From: Tubiluchus corallicola
Lineage: Eukaryota > Priapulida > Priapulimorpha > Priapulimorphida > Tubiluchidae
Length of the DNA: 64,000 nt
NCBI GenBank assembly: GCA_030141605.1
Contig: JAQGDQ010000009.1
Coordinates: 217,001-281,000 of the forward strand
Direction of reading: 5' to 3'
The notes beneath the pieces are model-generated. The model had not been told where the DNA came from, searched no databases, and saw nothing but the letters and a program-made list of their open reading frames with translations. A program made the translations under genes and the position numbers. The stretch's first letter is position 1. Each line of letters opens with the position of its first letter. Below are positions 1 through 11,504 of the stretch, in pieces.

Positions 1-508
1 AAGTGTATTAATACACAGCATTAAGCGAGTCTGGCATTATAACGAAGTGCATTAATACACGCCATTAAGCAAGTCTGGCATTATAACGAAGTGTATTAAT
101 ACACGCCATTAAGCGAATCTGGCATTATAACGAAGTGTATTAATACACGCCATTAAGCGAGTCTGGCATTATAACGAAGTGTATTAATACACGGCATTAA
201 GCGAGTCTGTCATTATAACGAAGTGTATTAATACACGGCATTAAGCGAGTTTGGCATTATAACGAAGTGCATTAATACACGGCATTAAGCGAGTTTGGCA
301 TTATAACGAAGAGTATTAATACACGGCATTAAGCGAGTCTGGCATTATAACGAAGTGTATTAATACACGGCATTAAGCGAGTCTGGCATTATAACGAAGT
401 GTATTAATACACGGCATTAAGCGAGTCTGGCATTATAACGAAGTGTATTAATACACGCCATTAAGCGAGTCTGGCATAACGAAGTGCATTAATACACGGC
501 ATTATAGC
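1..508. repeat. 44-bp tandem satellite array (end of a longer array)
   Basis: About 11.5 head-to-tail copies of a 44-bp unit; successive copies of the CGAAGTG start lie 44 bases apart (43, 87 and on). Each unit carries the 14-bp perfect palindrome GTGTATTAATACAC or a one-base variant, followed by CATTAAGCGAGTCTGGCATTATAA. Copies differ by single substitutions, and the last full unit is shortened. The array runs off the left edge, so its true length is unknown. There is no coding potential. Confidence 0.95.
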
Positions 509-1869
509 GATTAGAGACTATGCAAACAGAGACATTATGTTTTGCCAAAAACACAGTCGCTAACAGAGGTTGGCTTTATAAGGGGGGGGGGGGTATATAG
601 CCAGTTGTATAAAGCAAAACATGGACAACAGGCCATTTACAAAAAAGGCTTATCTAAAAACAAAATTTTACATTACGTGATCAATCAATGTTCCATTTTA
701 ACATATTACATTATTGAACTGCTAGGATGAAGGCCTACACAATTCCATCGTAACTACTCCTTTGTCATCTTTATAATGACATGCAGTAGTCTATAGTTTT
801 CAACTAAAATTTAGAAATGAAAATTAACTAGGCCTATAGTAATTATTACTAAATACTAAGTAAGAAGCCTACTAGCAGCTAGCAGGAACTGACAAACAGA
901 CAACAAAATTTTGGCTTTTAAATTGTAAAAGTACAAAACTAACACTGAAATAAAACTTCACTAATCGCGAATCTATGGTTGTAACAAACAAACAATGAAC
1001 CAAGACAATAATAACAGTTGCAGTGAGGACGCATTTTTTTAAAGCGATAAGATTTTAATGAAATAAAAAGGCTAACGCTTTTCCATTTTATTTAAGTTTT
1101 TTAGCACTCCTCTCTCAGTTCAGTAGCTATATTATTTGCATCAACCTTTCACAAACCACAAAAAACCGCTTCTGGTAAAATTGACATTGACCTAAGGGTC
1201 AGAAGTCACAAAAGCTCAACTGCTGGACAATGGGTATTGATCTGATATGCCATTTAGTGGAATTAATTTGCAAAAAATGGTGTATCCCGCTGAAAATAAT
1301 TTTCTTGGAATTAAATTAAATCAGACAAAACGTACAAGTGTATTCCTTAAATGCCAAACACCCATTGTTTTAGAGCAAATGGAAGAATCTTTTAGGTAAT
1401 GTCTCTGTATATAGAAAGCAAATATTTTTGCACACAGATTTTAACTTTAACTAATTTCGGCAACAATGTGTATTGTACTACTAGGCTTTCTTAATACTTT
1501 TTAAACAAACAAAATGTGTATGAATGTTTTCTGCCACTATAATAACAACTGAAGCGATTTTGAGTCTTGTTTTACCACAGTATATTAATGAATGTTTGAC
1601 TGTAGGCCTAGACAGACATTAAGGTATGTAATTTTTTTTATTATTCTTTAAAAATGAATGCATAAAAATATATTGTGTAAGGCCCCAGGCAAACATGCAA
1701 TTTTCAGTTTCGGTAATTTTTACTGGCGCAGCAAAATCGGGTGCTCAGACATGCAATTTTACATTGTGCAACTGGCATTATGGTGATTGAAGAAGTTGTA
1801 CTTATTTGTGTATTATTAAGTCATAAAAAACAAAAAGATGTCGGAAATCCAATAATTAGCTAGTGATTA
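509..1869. other. non-coding AT-rich stretch
   Basis: I see no coding exon. It contains a run of 12 G at 582-593 and two TAGGCCTA octamers (829-836 and 1603-1610). The short open frames have no recognisable protein features. Confidence 0.6.
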
Positions 1870-2118
1870 GTGAAAAGGGAATTTTATAAGCTCTATGACG
1901 ATTTACGGGCTCATATGAGTGAATTCTCTGGCTATTATCAGATGAATTCAAATGACTTTGACGAACTGCTGCATATTATTGGGTTGTACATTTCTATATC
2001 AAATAGAAGCCCAGCTGAAAGAAACAACTCTTATACGTTTTGGCTTCTCTTCTATTTTTTGTACACTTTCGCAGACATGTGTTATAACATAATCTAAGCA
2101 AGATTTAAGATCCTAGTT
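1870..2118 (+). pseudogene. PIF/Harbinger (HARBI1-like) transposase relic
   Basis: The frame reads FYKLYDDLRAHMSEF then a segment ending FDELLHIIG and the motif SPAER. This is the order seen in the N-terminal part of PIF/Harbinger nucleases: an acidic EL/DLR helix, an FDxLL helix, then the S-PxER motif before the helix-turn-helix-like region. After the PAER motif the frame ends at a stop at 2095-2097. A second frame then continues with family-like residues (HNLSKI near 2090-2108), so at least one frameshift has broken it. No catalytic DDE region is present. It is a short dead fragment. The family assignment is from motif memory and would need a profile search. Confidence 0.55.
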
Positions 2119-2916
2119 TAACAGCTCCAGCACTGTAGTACAACTGTCGTACTGGTGTACATTACTTGAAGAACAAAAACTGTTTAAAAAGTGAGTGAAA
2201 GGAAGTATCCATGTGGTTAAAAGACCCGAAAACCAAATACAAATGCTGTTCATATGAAGTGATACTCAATTCATACTAAAAAGTTAAATTACTTACGTGC
2301 AAATTTTATATAATTTACAGTTCGCATAATTGTAGTCTGGGAACTTGAGTGATCAATCATGAGTATAAGCAGAGGCTATCATTTATTTTTGTTTGATACA
2401 ATGTGATTAATAGGCGTATTTATAACCTGTATCACAGACAACTATTCAATGTTACAGTGTATCTGTTCATTGTGTGCAAATACTACTTTTTACACTTGAT
2501 TTACTTCTTGTTTCATATGATGTAGCTGACAAAAATATCAAGAGTTCTATTCAATTTTGCATTATTTCCATATTGCTGCTGTTCAGTTTTGAGTTAGGCC
2601 TTGCAATAATAATAATTCAATTATACCAATAACTAACTTTTTTGTTTTGTGAAGTTTAAGTGGGAGAGTTTTTTGACAATGTTGGCCATGCATTTTCATG
2701 TTACGTGAATTCATTTTCTAAAATAAAAACCTATGACTGAGTTTTTTTATTATTGTTTGGTAATTATAAAATAAAATAATTTGGTAATTATAAATATTTT
2801 TTTGTTATGTACAAAACTCAGTTTTTCTCTCGCATGTTGCATTTGCATACTACAAAAGCAGGCTCACAATACCTCATAGAAAATCACGAAACATCACAAT
2901 TACGATTGAGGTCTTC
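2119..2916. other. non-coding, no feature recognised
   Basis: AT-rich with no convincing exon, RNA gene or inverted repeat. It may include the rest of the decayed Harbinger element. Confidence 0.5.
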
Positions 2917-3322
2917 ATGATGTCAGAGAAATGATGTCTTAACTGTGAAGTCAAGTCATCCTGAGCACGTAATTATTATAAACACTAGGCCATACCGAAA
3001 TCATAGTAGCGATGTCGCACTAAGCTAATGAAGTCATGCAGAGCTCATAACCACGAGGTCACTAATATGAGCTCAGTGAGAGGTCAGCAGCATGATGTTA
3101 GTATGATCTCAGATTAATGAACTCACACGTACCTCACAACATGACACCAGCAATTCAGCATGAGACACCTGCGAGCTCATGACTTAAGCCGACATGATGT
3201 CAAGGCACGAGGTCAGTATGAGCTAACTGCGTGGTTACAAATTTAGCACATTATGAGATCACGATTTTGATCTCATTATGAGATCATGCATGAGCTCCCT
3301 GCAACAGCACTGTGACATCAGA
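2917..3322. repeat. cluster of degenerate TGANNTCA palindromes
   Basis: Over about 400 bp the 8-mer TGANNTCA and near matches recur every 15-40 bases: TGATGTCA, TGAGCTCA, TGATCTCA, TGAACTCA, with AGGTCA half-sites between. At 3255-3274 GAGATCA and TGATCTC form a perfect 7-bp hairpin. It looks like an old, heavily diverged minisatellite, or a cluster of bZIP- or nuclear-receptor-like half-sites. Function is unknown. Confidence 0.5.
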
Positions 3323-3684
3323 TTCTTGATTGGGGAAGACTAAACATAATCTAAGTTTAATCTATAAGCCAAATGACAGCTTCTATTGTACACAACAAGA
3401 CAGAATTTTTCACCTATAATGAACTCAGGATAATTCTAGCAACCCTGAAAGCATCAGCGGCGTACTGAACTTGTCTAAGCCTTTGCTTGAGCTGTTAATT
3501 GATACAATTGCCATATTGCAGACTTGCCAACCATCCGATGTAAAAATGAGTGTGATACGCAGAAAGCCCAAGGCTAATCTTGCCCCTGGTGGAGATCCAA
3601 GAAAATTCCAAGAAAATTAATTATGACTAACCTTTACAATCTATGTTAAGTATCAGGTAAGTAAACCTTAAAGAGGAACACACG

Positions 3685-4265
3685 ATGATTTTTCATATAC
3701 TACCCCATTTTCAAGTCCGATAAAAAGTATACATTTTAGCAAAATTAATACCGCAAAACTGTTTCTGATAATTAAATAATACATCATCACAAACTAACAT
3801 AATTTTCAACCGCTAAATATTCCACAAGCGTGTTGCACGTGTTTGCGAAAGCGAAAATTAAAGTACGGTGCTACTGTAAGATATTCAGTGTGTTGTACTA
3901 AAACTAGGAAAGTTTTAAGATAAAAATTCAAATTTTAAATTTACCGCAGCACTCACACATGAGCTGTCGAATGTGTGTAGTTTGTCACAAACTAACACAT
4001 TTGAACTGAGAGGTACAGCACCTGTTTTTTTGTGAAATGCATTTCCAAAATGCAGGCGCTAGTGCCCGTCTAACTAGAGAATGGCAAAATGCATGTAGCA
4101 GCAAAGTACTAGTGGTGTGAACACCAAATTGTGTTTGTGTGTTAATAATTCTCCAATTCTCACATAAGTCATTTTTGAAAAAATAGTATTTTTCCTTTCA
4201 ATGTTTTAAAGAGCAGATTGTTTTGACCGACAATTTAAAATTGGGTCCGGTTTTCCTTTAATTAA
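3685..4265 (-). repeat. dispersed repeat family B, inverted copy
   Basis: The reverse complement matches in order the three plus-strand copies at about 37075-37575, 50000-50600 and 58585-59130. Shared blocks include the ends around TTCAGTT-AGTGCGCA-type segments, the 'TGTTGTACAGTAGCAC' region and 'GCAACACGCTGATGGA'. Divergence is high, so this is an old interspersed element. No coding capacity is seen. Confidence 0.6.
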
Positions 4266-4784
4266 GAATTAACTAGTAACTAGCATGCGAACTCATTATG
4301 TGTACTGTACATAGGTGACACCGTGACTGCTGCTTCTTCGACTCAAGTCAGACAGCAAAGTAGTTTAGTACTAATAGTAGTAGTACATTTTTTACCTTTT
4401 GTTAGCATGCACTCATTCAACTTAAGACAAAGCAACCAGAAACGAATTTGCTAAGTATATTATAGAAAATACTTAGAAAGCTAATACTGTAACTCTACGC
4501 GGAATATTTATTTTCACTGTTAACAGAAGCATACATAGTTCACATACCGTATCACTTTTAAGATTTCATTCGCAACTGTAGTTACTGTACAGCAGGTGAA
4601 TACACTTACAAGAAAACTTGCAAAGCGACAAGATCGGGTCTTACATCTCGGGCGCTCGTTGTCGCGGCTATAGCGCATCTACGTGCATCTTCAATGTGAC
4701 ATACTTGGCTACCCTGATTGCAGCGAAACAGAGGTATAACCTCGACGTCTATAAATGTGGGTAATACTGAAATTAGTAATTGCT

Positions 4785-5634
4785 ATAATCATGGGCGCCA
4801 GCAGGCGGACGCACTGACGCACGTGCGTCCACAGGATTTCTTAAGAAAATTTTTTATGGCTAAAAAATTTTTTTTAGCAGTGAACCAAGACACACACCAA
4901 TCCCTTGTTTGTTTGCGCAATCTCCAAGCAGTCAGCTGATTTGCATGGTGAAGTTATGTTTATGTATATCAGTCATATAGTGTCGATTCTCTTATCACTT
5001 TTCATTATCTCGACAGTTCTTAGTTAACTGTAACTGCACTTCTGCATTTAGTGGATGGGCCCAAGGGGCCTCTGGTGCCATTTTCACAGTAGTAGTGAAA
5101 TTATGAGTCACGAGAGTGAGGTAAACTTACACGAGGAAATAGCTTGTAACAACTGCAAACTGGTCTATAATGCAGTAAAATTGCATTTAGCTGAGTCCAG
5201 TGGGAAAATTAGCACGCACGCAAACATATTAAATTTTGTATGAACAGTGGGTGGGCTGCAAACTTAACAGTCTCAAATCAGTTTTATGTTTTACTATTCA
5301 CATTTTGCTGGATTGATAATCTTGACACTAAATGTCATCCACATTGCAGTGTATTACGAACTTGCTTTTAAGATACATGACTACTACAATAGAATACAAT
5401 GAATATTACACAGGTAAAAGTGGGTAAAACATATTTGTTAAGGCAGAATTTTTCACGTTTGAAGAAATCTATGTACCATAATTTAGATCTTATTTGAGGC
5501 CTCCAAAATGTCCTCAAATACAGGAAAATGCGTTGGTAGCTTGGGCCCCAATGGGGGAGCTTACAGCACTCCCCCCAGACCCTCTAGCTGCTTGTGCATA
5601 AATTTTTTTAACCTCTGGTGGCGCCCATGACTAT
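4785..5634. mobile_element. non-autonomous DNA element with terminal inverted repeats
   Basis: ATAATCATGGGCGCCA (4785-4800) is matched in inverted orientation at 5619-5634 with one mismatch; the inner 11 bases CATGGGCGCCA are perfect. The element is about 850 bp, has no transposase-like frame and is GC-richer at its ends than its surroundings. Near the right end lies a run of C- and G-rich sequence. I do not see a clear target-site duplication. It could be hAT-related; the superfamily is not resolved. Confidence 0.6.
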
Positions 5635-5695
5635 GACACCATAATACTATAACATTATGAATTAGTGTGAAAGCACTTTATAAGCCTATTTAACG

Positions 5696-6180
5696 GTAAA
5701 GAAAGGGAATTTTTAAAATGTCCCAAAAATTCATATAAAGTTATTCTACTTAGCTGTAGCTTACCTGTTTGAAGACTTAATTATAGAAAATTCTTATTAA
5801 TATAAAATGTTCATGCCAACTTGTAAAACGTTTGTGTGTTGTCATCATCTCCATGTGTACCACTAGCTGTGTCACCAAAAAAACGTATCATGGATCTTAC
5901 TGACAATGTTTATAAATATGCTTACAATTTTACTTAGTTAGCAAAGAGTGTGCTAAAAATGCTCTGATTATTTTTTAAAATTACTATGCAGTGTTATTTA
6001 AAAATGTTTTAAAACAACTATCGACTAAAATTAATCTGTACCTAATGGACATTACAACCCTTTAAATTAACCAGATATATGCAGTGTTATGCAATTCTGT
6101 GTACAATAAGACATCAAGAAAGTGATACAATATTTCAAGACGATTTTTTTTAATTGATGAAGAGCTTTTCTTGTCCATGT
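5696..6180 (+). repeat. dispersed repeat family A, copy 1
   Basis: Aligns by eye with 47575-48080, 52215-52695 and 57600-58110. The shared order is an AAGTTAT-ACTTAGC block, CCTGTTTGAAGACTT, a block near 'CACCAAAAAACG', then 'TTCAAGACGATTTT' with 'CTTGTCC/CTTGTGC'. This is the most diverged of the four copies. No protein is predicted. Confidence 0.55.
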
Positions 6181-7677
6181 TTTCTTGATTTCATGGACCT
6201 TTGGCTGTTTTTGTGGTTTCTGATGTAAAGTATTCTAAATATCACTGCACAAGATTTGCACCTTTCACACATTCAATCATTTCTTACAAATCTGTTTTAT
6301 ATACATAAATCATACTATTGCAACATATATAGCATAACATTTCTACTAAGTTAAAACTGACTTGCAAAATTTTCTCTGTGAGATTTGTAGTATATGCTCA
6401 GTTGCTCACTGTTTGTAATTGCTTGCAGAATGCTAACCCCTACCAAACCACAACTAAGAAACTAGAAATAAACTAGTCCGAATTAAACTTCTGATACGTT
6501 TCGCAAAAGACAGAAAAATTTTGCGATTTCTTGGTTCCGTTTTGTATCAAGGTTCGTGACAGTTATGTTTTTGGTGATCATAGCATTTTAATTGTCATAT
6601 TTCAGAAAATTGCTTTATGATTGTAAACCCCTGTGATGATTTTTTGCCTTTAAAGTGGGCGTTTTGTTTTGTGTGTTTTTTATTTTCAGTTTTTTCCCTG
6701 TAGTTTTTGTTTACTTGCCTTCTTATCATTGAACATCGACCTGGTTTATATAACACAAGTCTAGGCCGGCGTTTGCCTCAAATTTTCAATACTTGATTCA
6801 AGAATTTTGGCTCGTTGAACGGTTTTTTGGCATGTTTGCACCTCACTTTTGATTTTGTGTAGAACTATTTGAATGTTTTACAATAATGTTGACGTCAATT
6901 AAGATTCTTCTAGCATTTGTAACTAATTTAAGTTTAAAATTAGTTCTTTTTTTGTGTAGCTGAGCCTATTGTGTTTCTTTCATTTTGAGAATGAAATGTT
7001 CTTATGCCGTTGGCGCGGGAAGAAAAGCCATGACAGATGCTGTACCAATTGGGTCATTAAAGGTTTTAAGAAACCCGATCATTGGTTTTCTTGACAGTTT
7101 AGTTCTGTTTTAGTCTTTTTTAAGAAGAGGTTTGCCTAGCTACTAGCGTAATCAAGAGTCCTAGACCTATGTGTTACAAACAAATGCTGTCTTCTCCAGC
7201 TGTGTTTTATGCGGAAATTGTACGAAAATTCCAATCAAAGTTGGTACCCTAATGGATTTCTATAATACCCGTATATCAATAATATCTTTCACATCATTAT
7301 GGGTGGGTGTTTGCTTTTGTAGAATATCTTGCTAAGTTTGTTCTAAGAATATGATGCCTCATTGGATCCATGTCTACTATAGTTGAATAGTTGCACTGTT
7401 GTCATGAAGAGACTTGGGTTGAAATTAATTTGCTGGACTGAAGCTTCTTTTCTTGCAACTTTTTTTGTTCACTTCAGTGTGGAATTCCATTTTACTTTTT
7501 CAGAAATTCTGTTGCCTCTCATCTAGACGCTATGTTTTCTGACAAAGGCATATACCACAAACCTTTTACTGTTTACCAGATGTATACCTAGATTTCTGTT
7601 TGTTTGTTTGCTTGTCAGTGTGTTTTTTCTTTGTTTGGTTTTCGTGTGAATTGATTTAAATTGTGACAGGATGCTGA
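6181..7677. promoter_or_regulatory. region upstream of the ZFC3H1-like gene; promoter or 5' UTR intron
   Basis: No coding exon is seen. T-rich sequence precedes the coding start, and an AG at 7668-7669 a few bases before the start codon could be a splice acceptor for an upstream non-coding exon. This is weak evidence, and no TATA box or other core promoter element can be assigned with confidence. Confidence 0.3.
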
Positions 7678-9726
7678 ATGCCTGGACAGGATATGGAAGT
7701 TGACAGTAAGACTACCGAAGTAGAACTAGAGGATGGTGAACTCGAAGATGGTGAACTAGAAGATGATGATGTAGACACTAAAAAGATAAATCATCTCATT
7801 GAGCAGAGTTGCATCTTAAGGACGAAAAGTGAGCACGAATTTATCGCTGAACTAAAAAACACTGAGGAGGATGATATTGAAGATGAAGAAGAACTACGAC
7901 AACAAGCTTTAAAAGCTCTGGCTGTGTCACGAGAAAAGGCAGAAAGCAAACATGAGGAAGACGAACTATCAGAACTGGAGTTGCGTCGAATTGCTCTGGC
8001 ATCTGCTGCTAAGATGGCTGCAGCAAAACTCAAGCAGAAGTCCTCCAGTGCTACAAGCTCCCAACTTCGTGACCGGGGTGGCAGCAGACAGAGAGATAAG
8101 AGACAAACCCCAAGTCGTAAAAGTACTCATCAATCTAGCAATGCAAACACCCCATTTCAGAGACCAAGATCAACAAACAGTCTTAGGCAACGCCATTCCG
8201 TAAAAGACAAACGTGCAATTAGAAAATTGGACGTGAAGTCAAAAAGAGAACCCAGCAGTATTTTTGGAAACAAGCATGTTCTACCAAATGAAAATACTAA
8301 AATTTCTGAAGGTAAAACCCTACTCGATAAAGATAATTACGAACCTGTGCCCATGGAGATTGATGATAGCAATTCTTCCGATGCATCTGTGATATTGCTT
8401 AGCCCACAAAATTCCAGCATCGAGACACCCAATTCGTCAAATGCAATTCTTGCTGCAACACCTGTAGGTAAAAGTTATGCAAATTCAGAACATAAATTTG
8501 TTGTCCCTTTCAACAAAGATAATGAGAAATCAAATAAAAAACACAAAAGCACTTGTGATTTAAAACCTAATAATAAGTTAAAAAAATCTTTTTCCATAAA
8601 TAACAATAGCAAACCCATCATGAAAACAGCAAATATTAGCAAAGCAATCGGTGTAAAAGTTTCTAAGCCTGCTGTTATAGCAAGGGTAAAATCTCAGAGG
8701 CAAAACCCCACTTCATCAATGACTAAGGTATTAAAATCTGAAATAGGCTCGTGTAATTCTTTAATCTCTAAATCAGTGAGTCGTTCACCGCTTTCAAGTG
8801 CCAGTGGCAGAACGAATACTCCTCGGGATTTGGACGGCTTATCCAGGTCCCCATTTGATGTTAAAAAGGAGTACCGTAAACAAAAATGGCAGCTTCTTAA
8901 AAGTCAAAATAAGGCAAATAATTCTTGTTCGGAAACTTCTCAAAACTTCTTACACTTGGTTGCCAAGAGCCCTCCTTCCCAGCAAAAAGAGAACAGTGGC
9001 ATGTGTTTAGAAGACTTGCAAGAGGTTTTGGCGAAAAGAAAACGTATCTACCTGCTTGCTGAGAGAGAAGTTGAATCTCTAAGGGCTAAATTGGTCTTAG
9101 CCGAAAAAATTGCTGCCGAAAATAAACAGGTCATTAGTAAGCTTGAAAGAAAAATCCAGTTGAGTCCGCCAGAGATGTTACATCAGTATGTGTCCCACAC
9201 ATCTTTTGTATTTGGTGGTTTGAATGCTTTTGACACAGGTAAAACAAAATACTCTCAGGCTGCATTGGGGCAGTTCAAACACTACAGGAGTTCATTGTTG
9301 CACTGTAGGTCTTATCGATTTAACCCTTATTTTAAGCTGCAGGAAAGGCAAAGACTCTGTAGTCTCACATATAGCAATAATATCAATTGTAAGGAATACT
9401 TATGCTGGTTTGACTTAATGGGAAAGTGTAACGATGAAGCGTGCAAATGGCAACATGCAACCGAAATTAAATTATCCGGAGCTCAAACACTACAAAACAT
9501 TGTATCCCATGTCCCGGGGCTTAACTGTCTCGAAAACAATGACAGTGCATATAATGCTGTCCAAAATTTTACAAACATTCCTCGCACTACTATGGACCTC
9601 GAAGAGCGATGTACGACGTTGGTCAGTAACATTCAAAACTATTTGACGTCAATGTCAAATTGTGTGGTATTGACTATGTCTAAACCACCCCCAGCTTCAG
9701 TGATTAATTCTATAGCAGTGTCTTAG
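7678..9726 (+). CDS. ZFC3H1: ZFC3H1-like zinc finger protein, large first coding exon
   Basis: A 682-residue frame. It opens with an acidic repeat, three tandem ELEDGE-type units at about residues 16-33, like the EGELEDGE start of vertebrate ZFC3H1. An EELRQQALKAL helix follows near 75-85, then a long basic, Ser/Asn-rich disordered middle. A coiled coil spans about 445-498 (RKRIYLLAEREVESLRAKL). A CCCH finger has C576-x7-C584-x4-C589-x3-H593. ZFC3H1 bridges the MTR4 helicase to polyadenylated nuclear RNA for exosome decay. The vertebrate protein is near 2000 residues with C-terminal HAT-type repeats. Here the frame stops 89 codons after the finger, so this is either a short form or the first exon of a longer gene. 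A good splice donor (AAAG/GTAAAT, 9737) lies only 10 bases past the stop. The start is the first ATG after an upstream stop. Confidence 0.85.
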   Translation: MPGQDMEVDSKTTEVELEDGELEDGELEDDDVDTKKINHLIEQSCILRTKSEHEFIAELKNTEEDDIEDEEELRQQALKALAVSREKAESKHEEDELSELELRRIALASAAKMAAAKLKQKSSSATSSQLRDRGGSRQRDKRQTPSRKSTHQSSNANTPFQRPRSTNSLRQRHSVKDKRAIRKLDVKSKREPSSIFGNKHVLPNENTKISEGKTLLDKDNYEPVPMEIDDSNSSDASVILLSPQNSSIETPNSSNAILAATPVGKSYANSEHKFVVPFNKDNEKSNKKHKSTCDLKPNNKLKKSFSINNNSKPIMKTANISKAIGVKVSKPAVIARVKSQRQNPTSSMTKVLKSEIGSCNSLISKSVSRSPLSSASGRTNTPRDLDGLSRSPFDVKKEYRKQKWQLLKSQNKANNSCSETSQNFLHLVAKSPPSQQKENSGMCLEDLQEVLAKRKRIYLLAEREVESLRAKLVLAEKIAAENKQVISKLERKIQLSPPEMLHQYVSHTSFVFGGLNAFDTGKTKYSQAALGQFKHYRSSLLHCRSYRFNPYFKLQERQRLCSLTYSNNINCKEYLCWFDLMGKCNDEACKWQHATEIKLSGAQTLQNIVSHVPGLNCLENNDSAYNAVQNFTNIPRTTMDLEERCTTLVSNIQNYLTSMSNCVVLTMSKPPPASVINSIAVS

Positions 9727-11504
9727 CTGGACAAAGGTAAATTTCATTTTCAATAATGTTGCCATTTGCATTCTTTTAACTTGCATTTTGTAATACTTTT
9801 TCGACTTTGAGACAACATTAGAACAAGCAACAAATATAGCTATTATGTGAATTGCAATAGCAAACCGAGCATATCAAAAAAACTGTTAATACATTTAGAT
9901 TTCTAAGCACTGAATAATATTTAAGGTAATTTGCTCATTTTCTGTATAGCTGTTTAGTTAATGTTTACACATAGTTACATATAAATTTTCTATACTACTA
10001 TAGCATGAAAATATGACTTTTTTAGCTTAAATATTTGGTATTGCAAACGTAAATACTTTTGATTAGTAAAGCAAAATCAAAACATGTTAACATGTAATAG
10101 TGTAACTCTAGTTTAGTTTAGATAACAGATGCATTAAGAATATTTACATTAATTTTACTTATCTTTTGTGTGCTTAGTAGGCGCAGCTTAAAGTGAAGAG
10201 TTGATAAAATGTTCAAGATATTATAAGTTATAATGAAGTAGTTAAGTTTCTTGAGAAAAAATTTATTTACAAGAGCTAGCATGTAAATAATGAAAATTTA
10301 TGAATAATTTTATTGCGTGTGTAAGAAATTGATTTTAGTGCAAAATTTCTGTTTTAAATACATAAATATTTATTATGTATTTATATGATTCGAATTTGAT
10401 AGAAAGCTATTAAGATTTTGCTAGTTTTAATTTTTTAGTTTTCATAATTTGTATGCTTGGACATGATTGTATGTTAATGATGAATTATTAAATTTTTGTA
10501 TAATTATTTAATTCTGACCTCTGTTTTTAAGTCTGAGAAATTCTGTTGCATACATACTACACAGACCTTATATTTCTTCCTGTGATGTATCCCGTAACTT
10601 TTGACATATACATTACTTGTTACCTTGAAGATAAAAAGTAGAAAAAGTAGCACAAGCTGGTGATTGCCCGATAGCTTGCATGAGACAAATAATGCTTGCC
10701 ATATCACAAAAGAAGGAAATAAGTTTGGAATGGTTGATAAAAATACTGTATGCAAGGGTCCTGCTTGTGCAGAATACTACTTGCATTTCGTTTGAACAGA
10801 AAACAAGCATTTATTTAGTAATACCAATACAGTAACATTATGTTTGTCTTGGTGCATCTTTTTTACTCACACTTTGCTTTGCTTTGCATTAATTTGACGT
10901 AACTTGCAATAAATAGGTCTATGTTACTTCATCCGAAGTACTTTACTTTTTACCAAATGTAAAAATGGCACAAATGGAAAAGTAGGTAAAAATAGCATGT
11001 TATTTTGATGCAAATGATTTCTATAACCATGTTTTCATATGTACATCAAAGCAACTAAATCAAAACATCTTAAATTTATTCAAATATTGCAACTAATTTA
11101 TGCAAGAGTAAAGTAAATTAATTCTCGAGTTTATTAATATATTAATAACAGTACTCTAACAATACAATTGCCACACAATAATTAGCATGCATTATAATCG
11201 CTGTAGCCTATATACGACCACAGTTCGTCCATGCAGGACCACTGCATAGCTTATATCGTATATTGGAATTTGGACAAGACATACCCAATCACCTGGCTTG
11301 GTTGTACCAGGTGGCGCAAAATTGTGCCGAAGTTTTGGTTACGATAAATATTGTAAGAAGAAAAAGCGAAATCGCTCGAAAATTGCCACACTGATGCTGC
11401 ATACGATTGTGTGTAAACATGAAAGATACAGAAGTTTTAAATCACCAAGTCAAAAAATAAATGTCTGAAAATATTTCGTACGTTACTGTCGTTAAAGTTT
11501 TCTG
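9727..11504. other. 3' flank of the ZFC3H1-like exon, non-coding
   Basis: Very AT-rich. A possible poly(A) signal AATAAA lies at 10908-10913. No continuing ZFC3H1 exon (HAT repeats) could be recognised here. Minus-strand frames near 10504-10810 have no domain features. Confidence 0.45.

Noticed and set aside
1-508. CRISPR-like array
   Set aside because: The repeats are contiguous 44-bp units without unique spacers, in eukaryotic DNA; it is a satellite.
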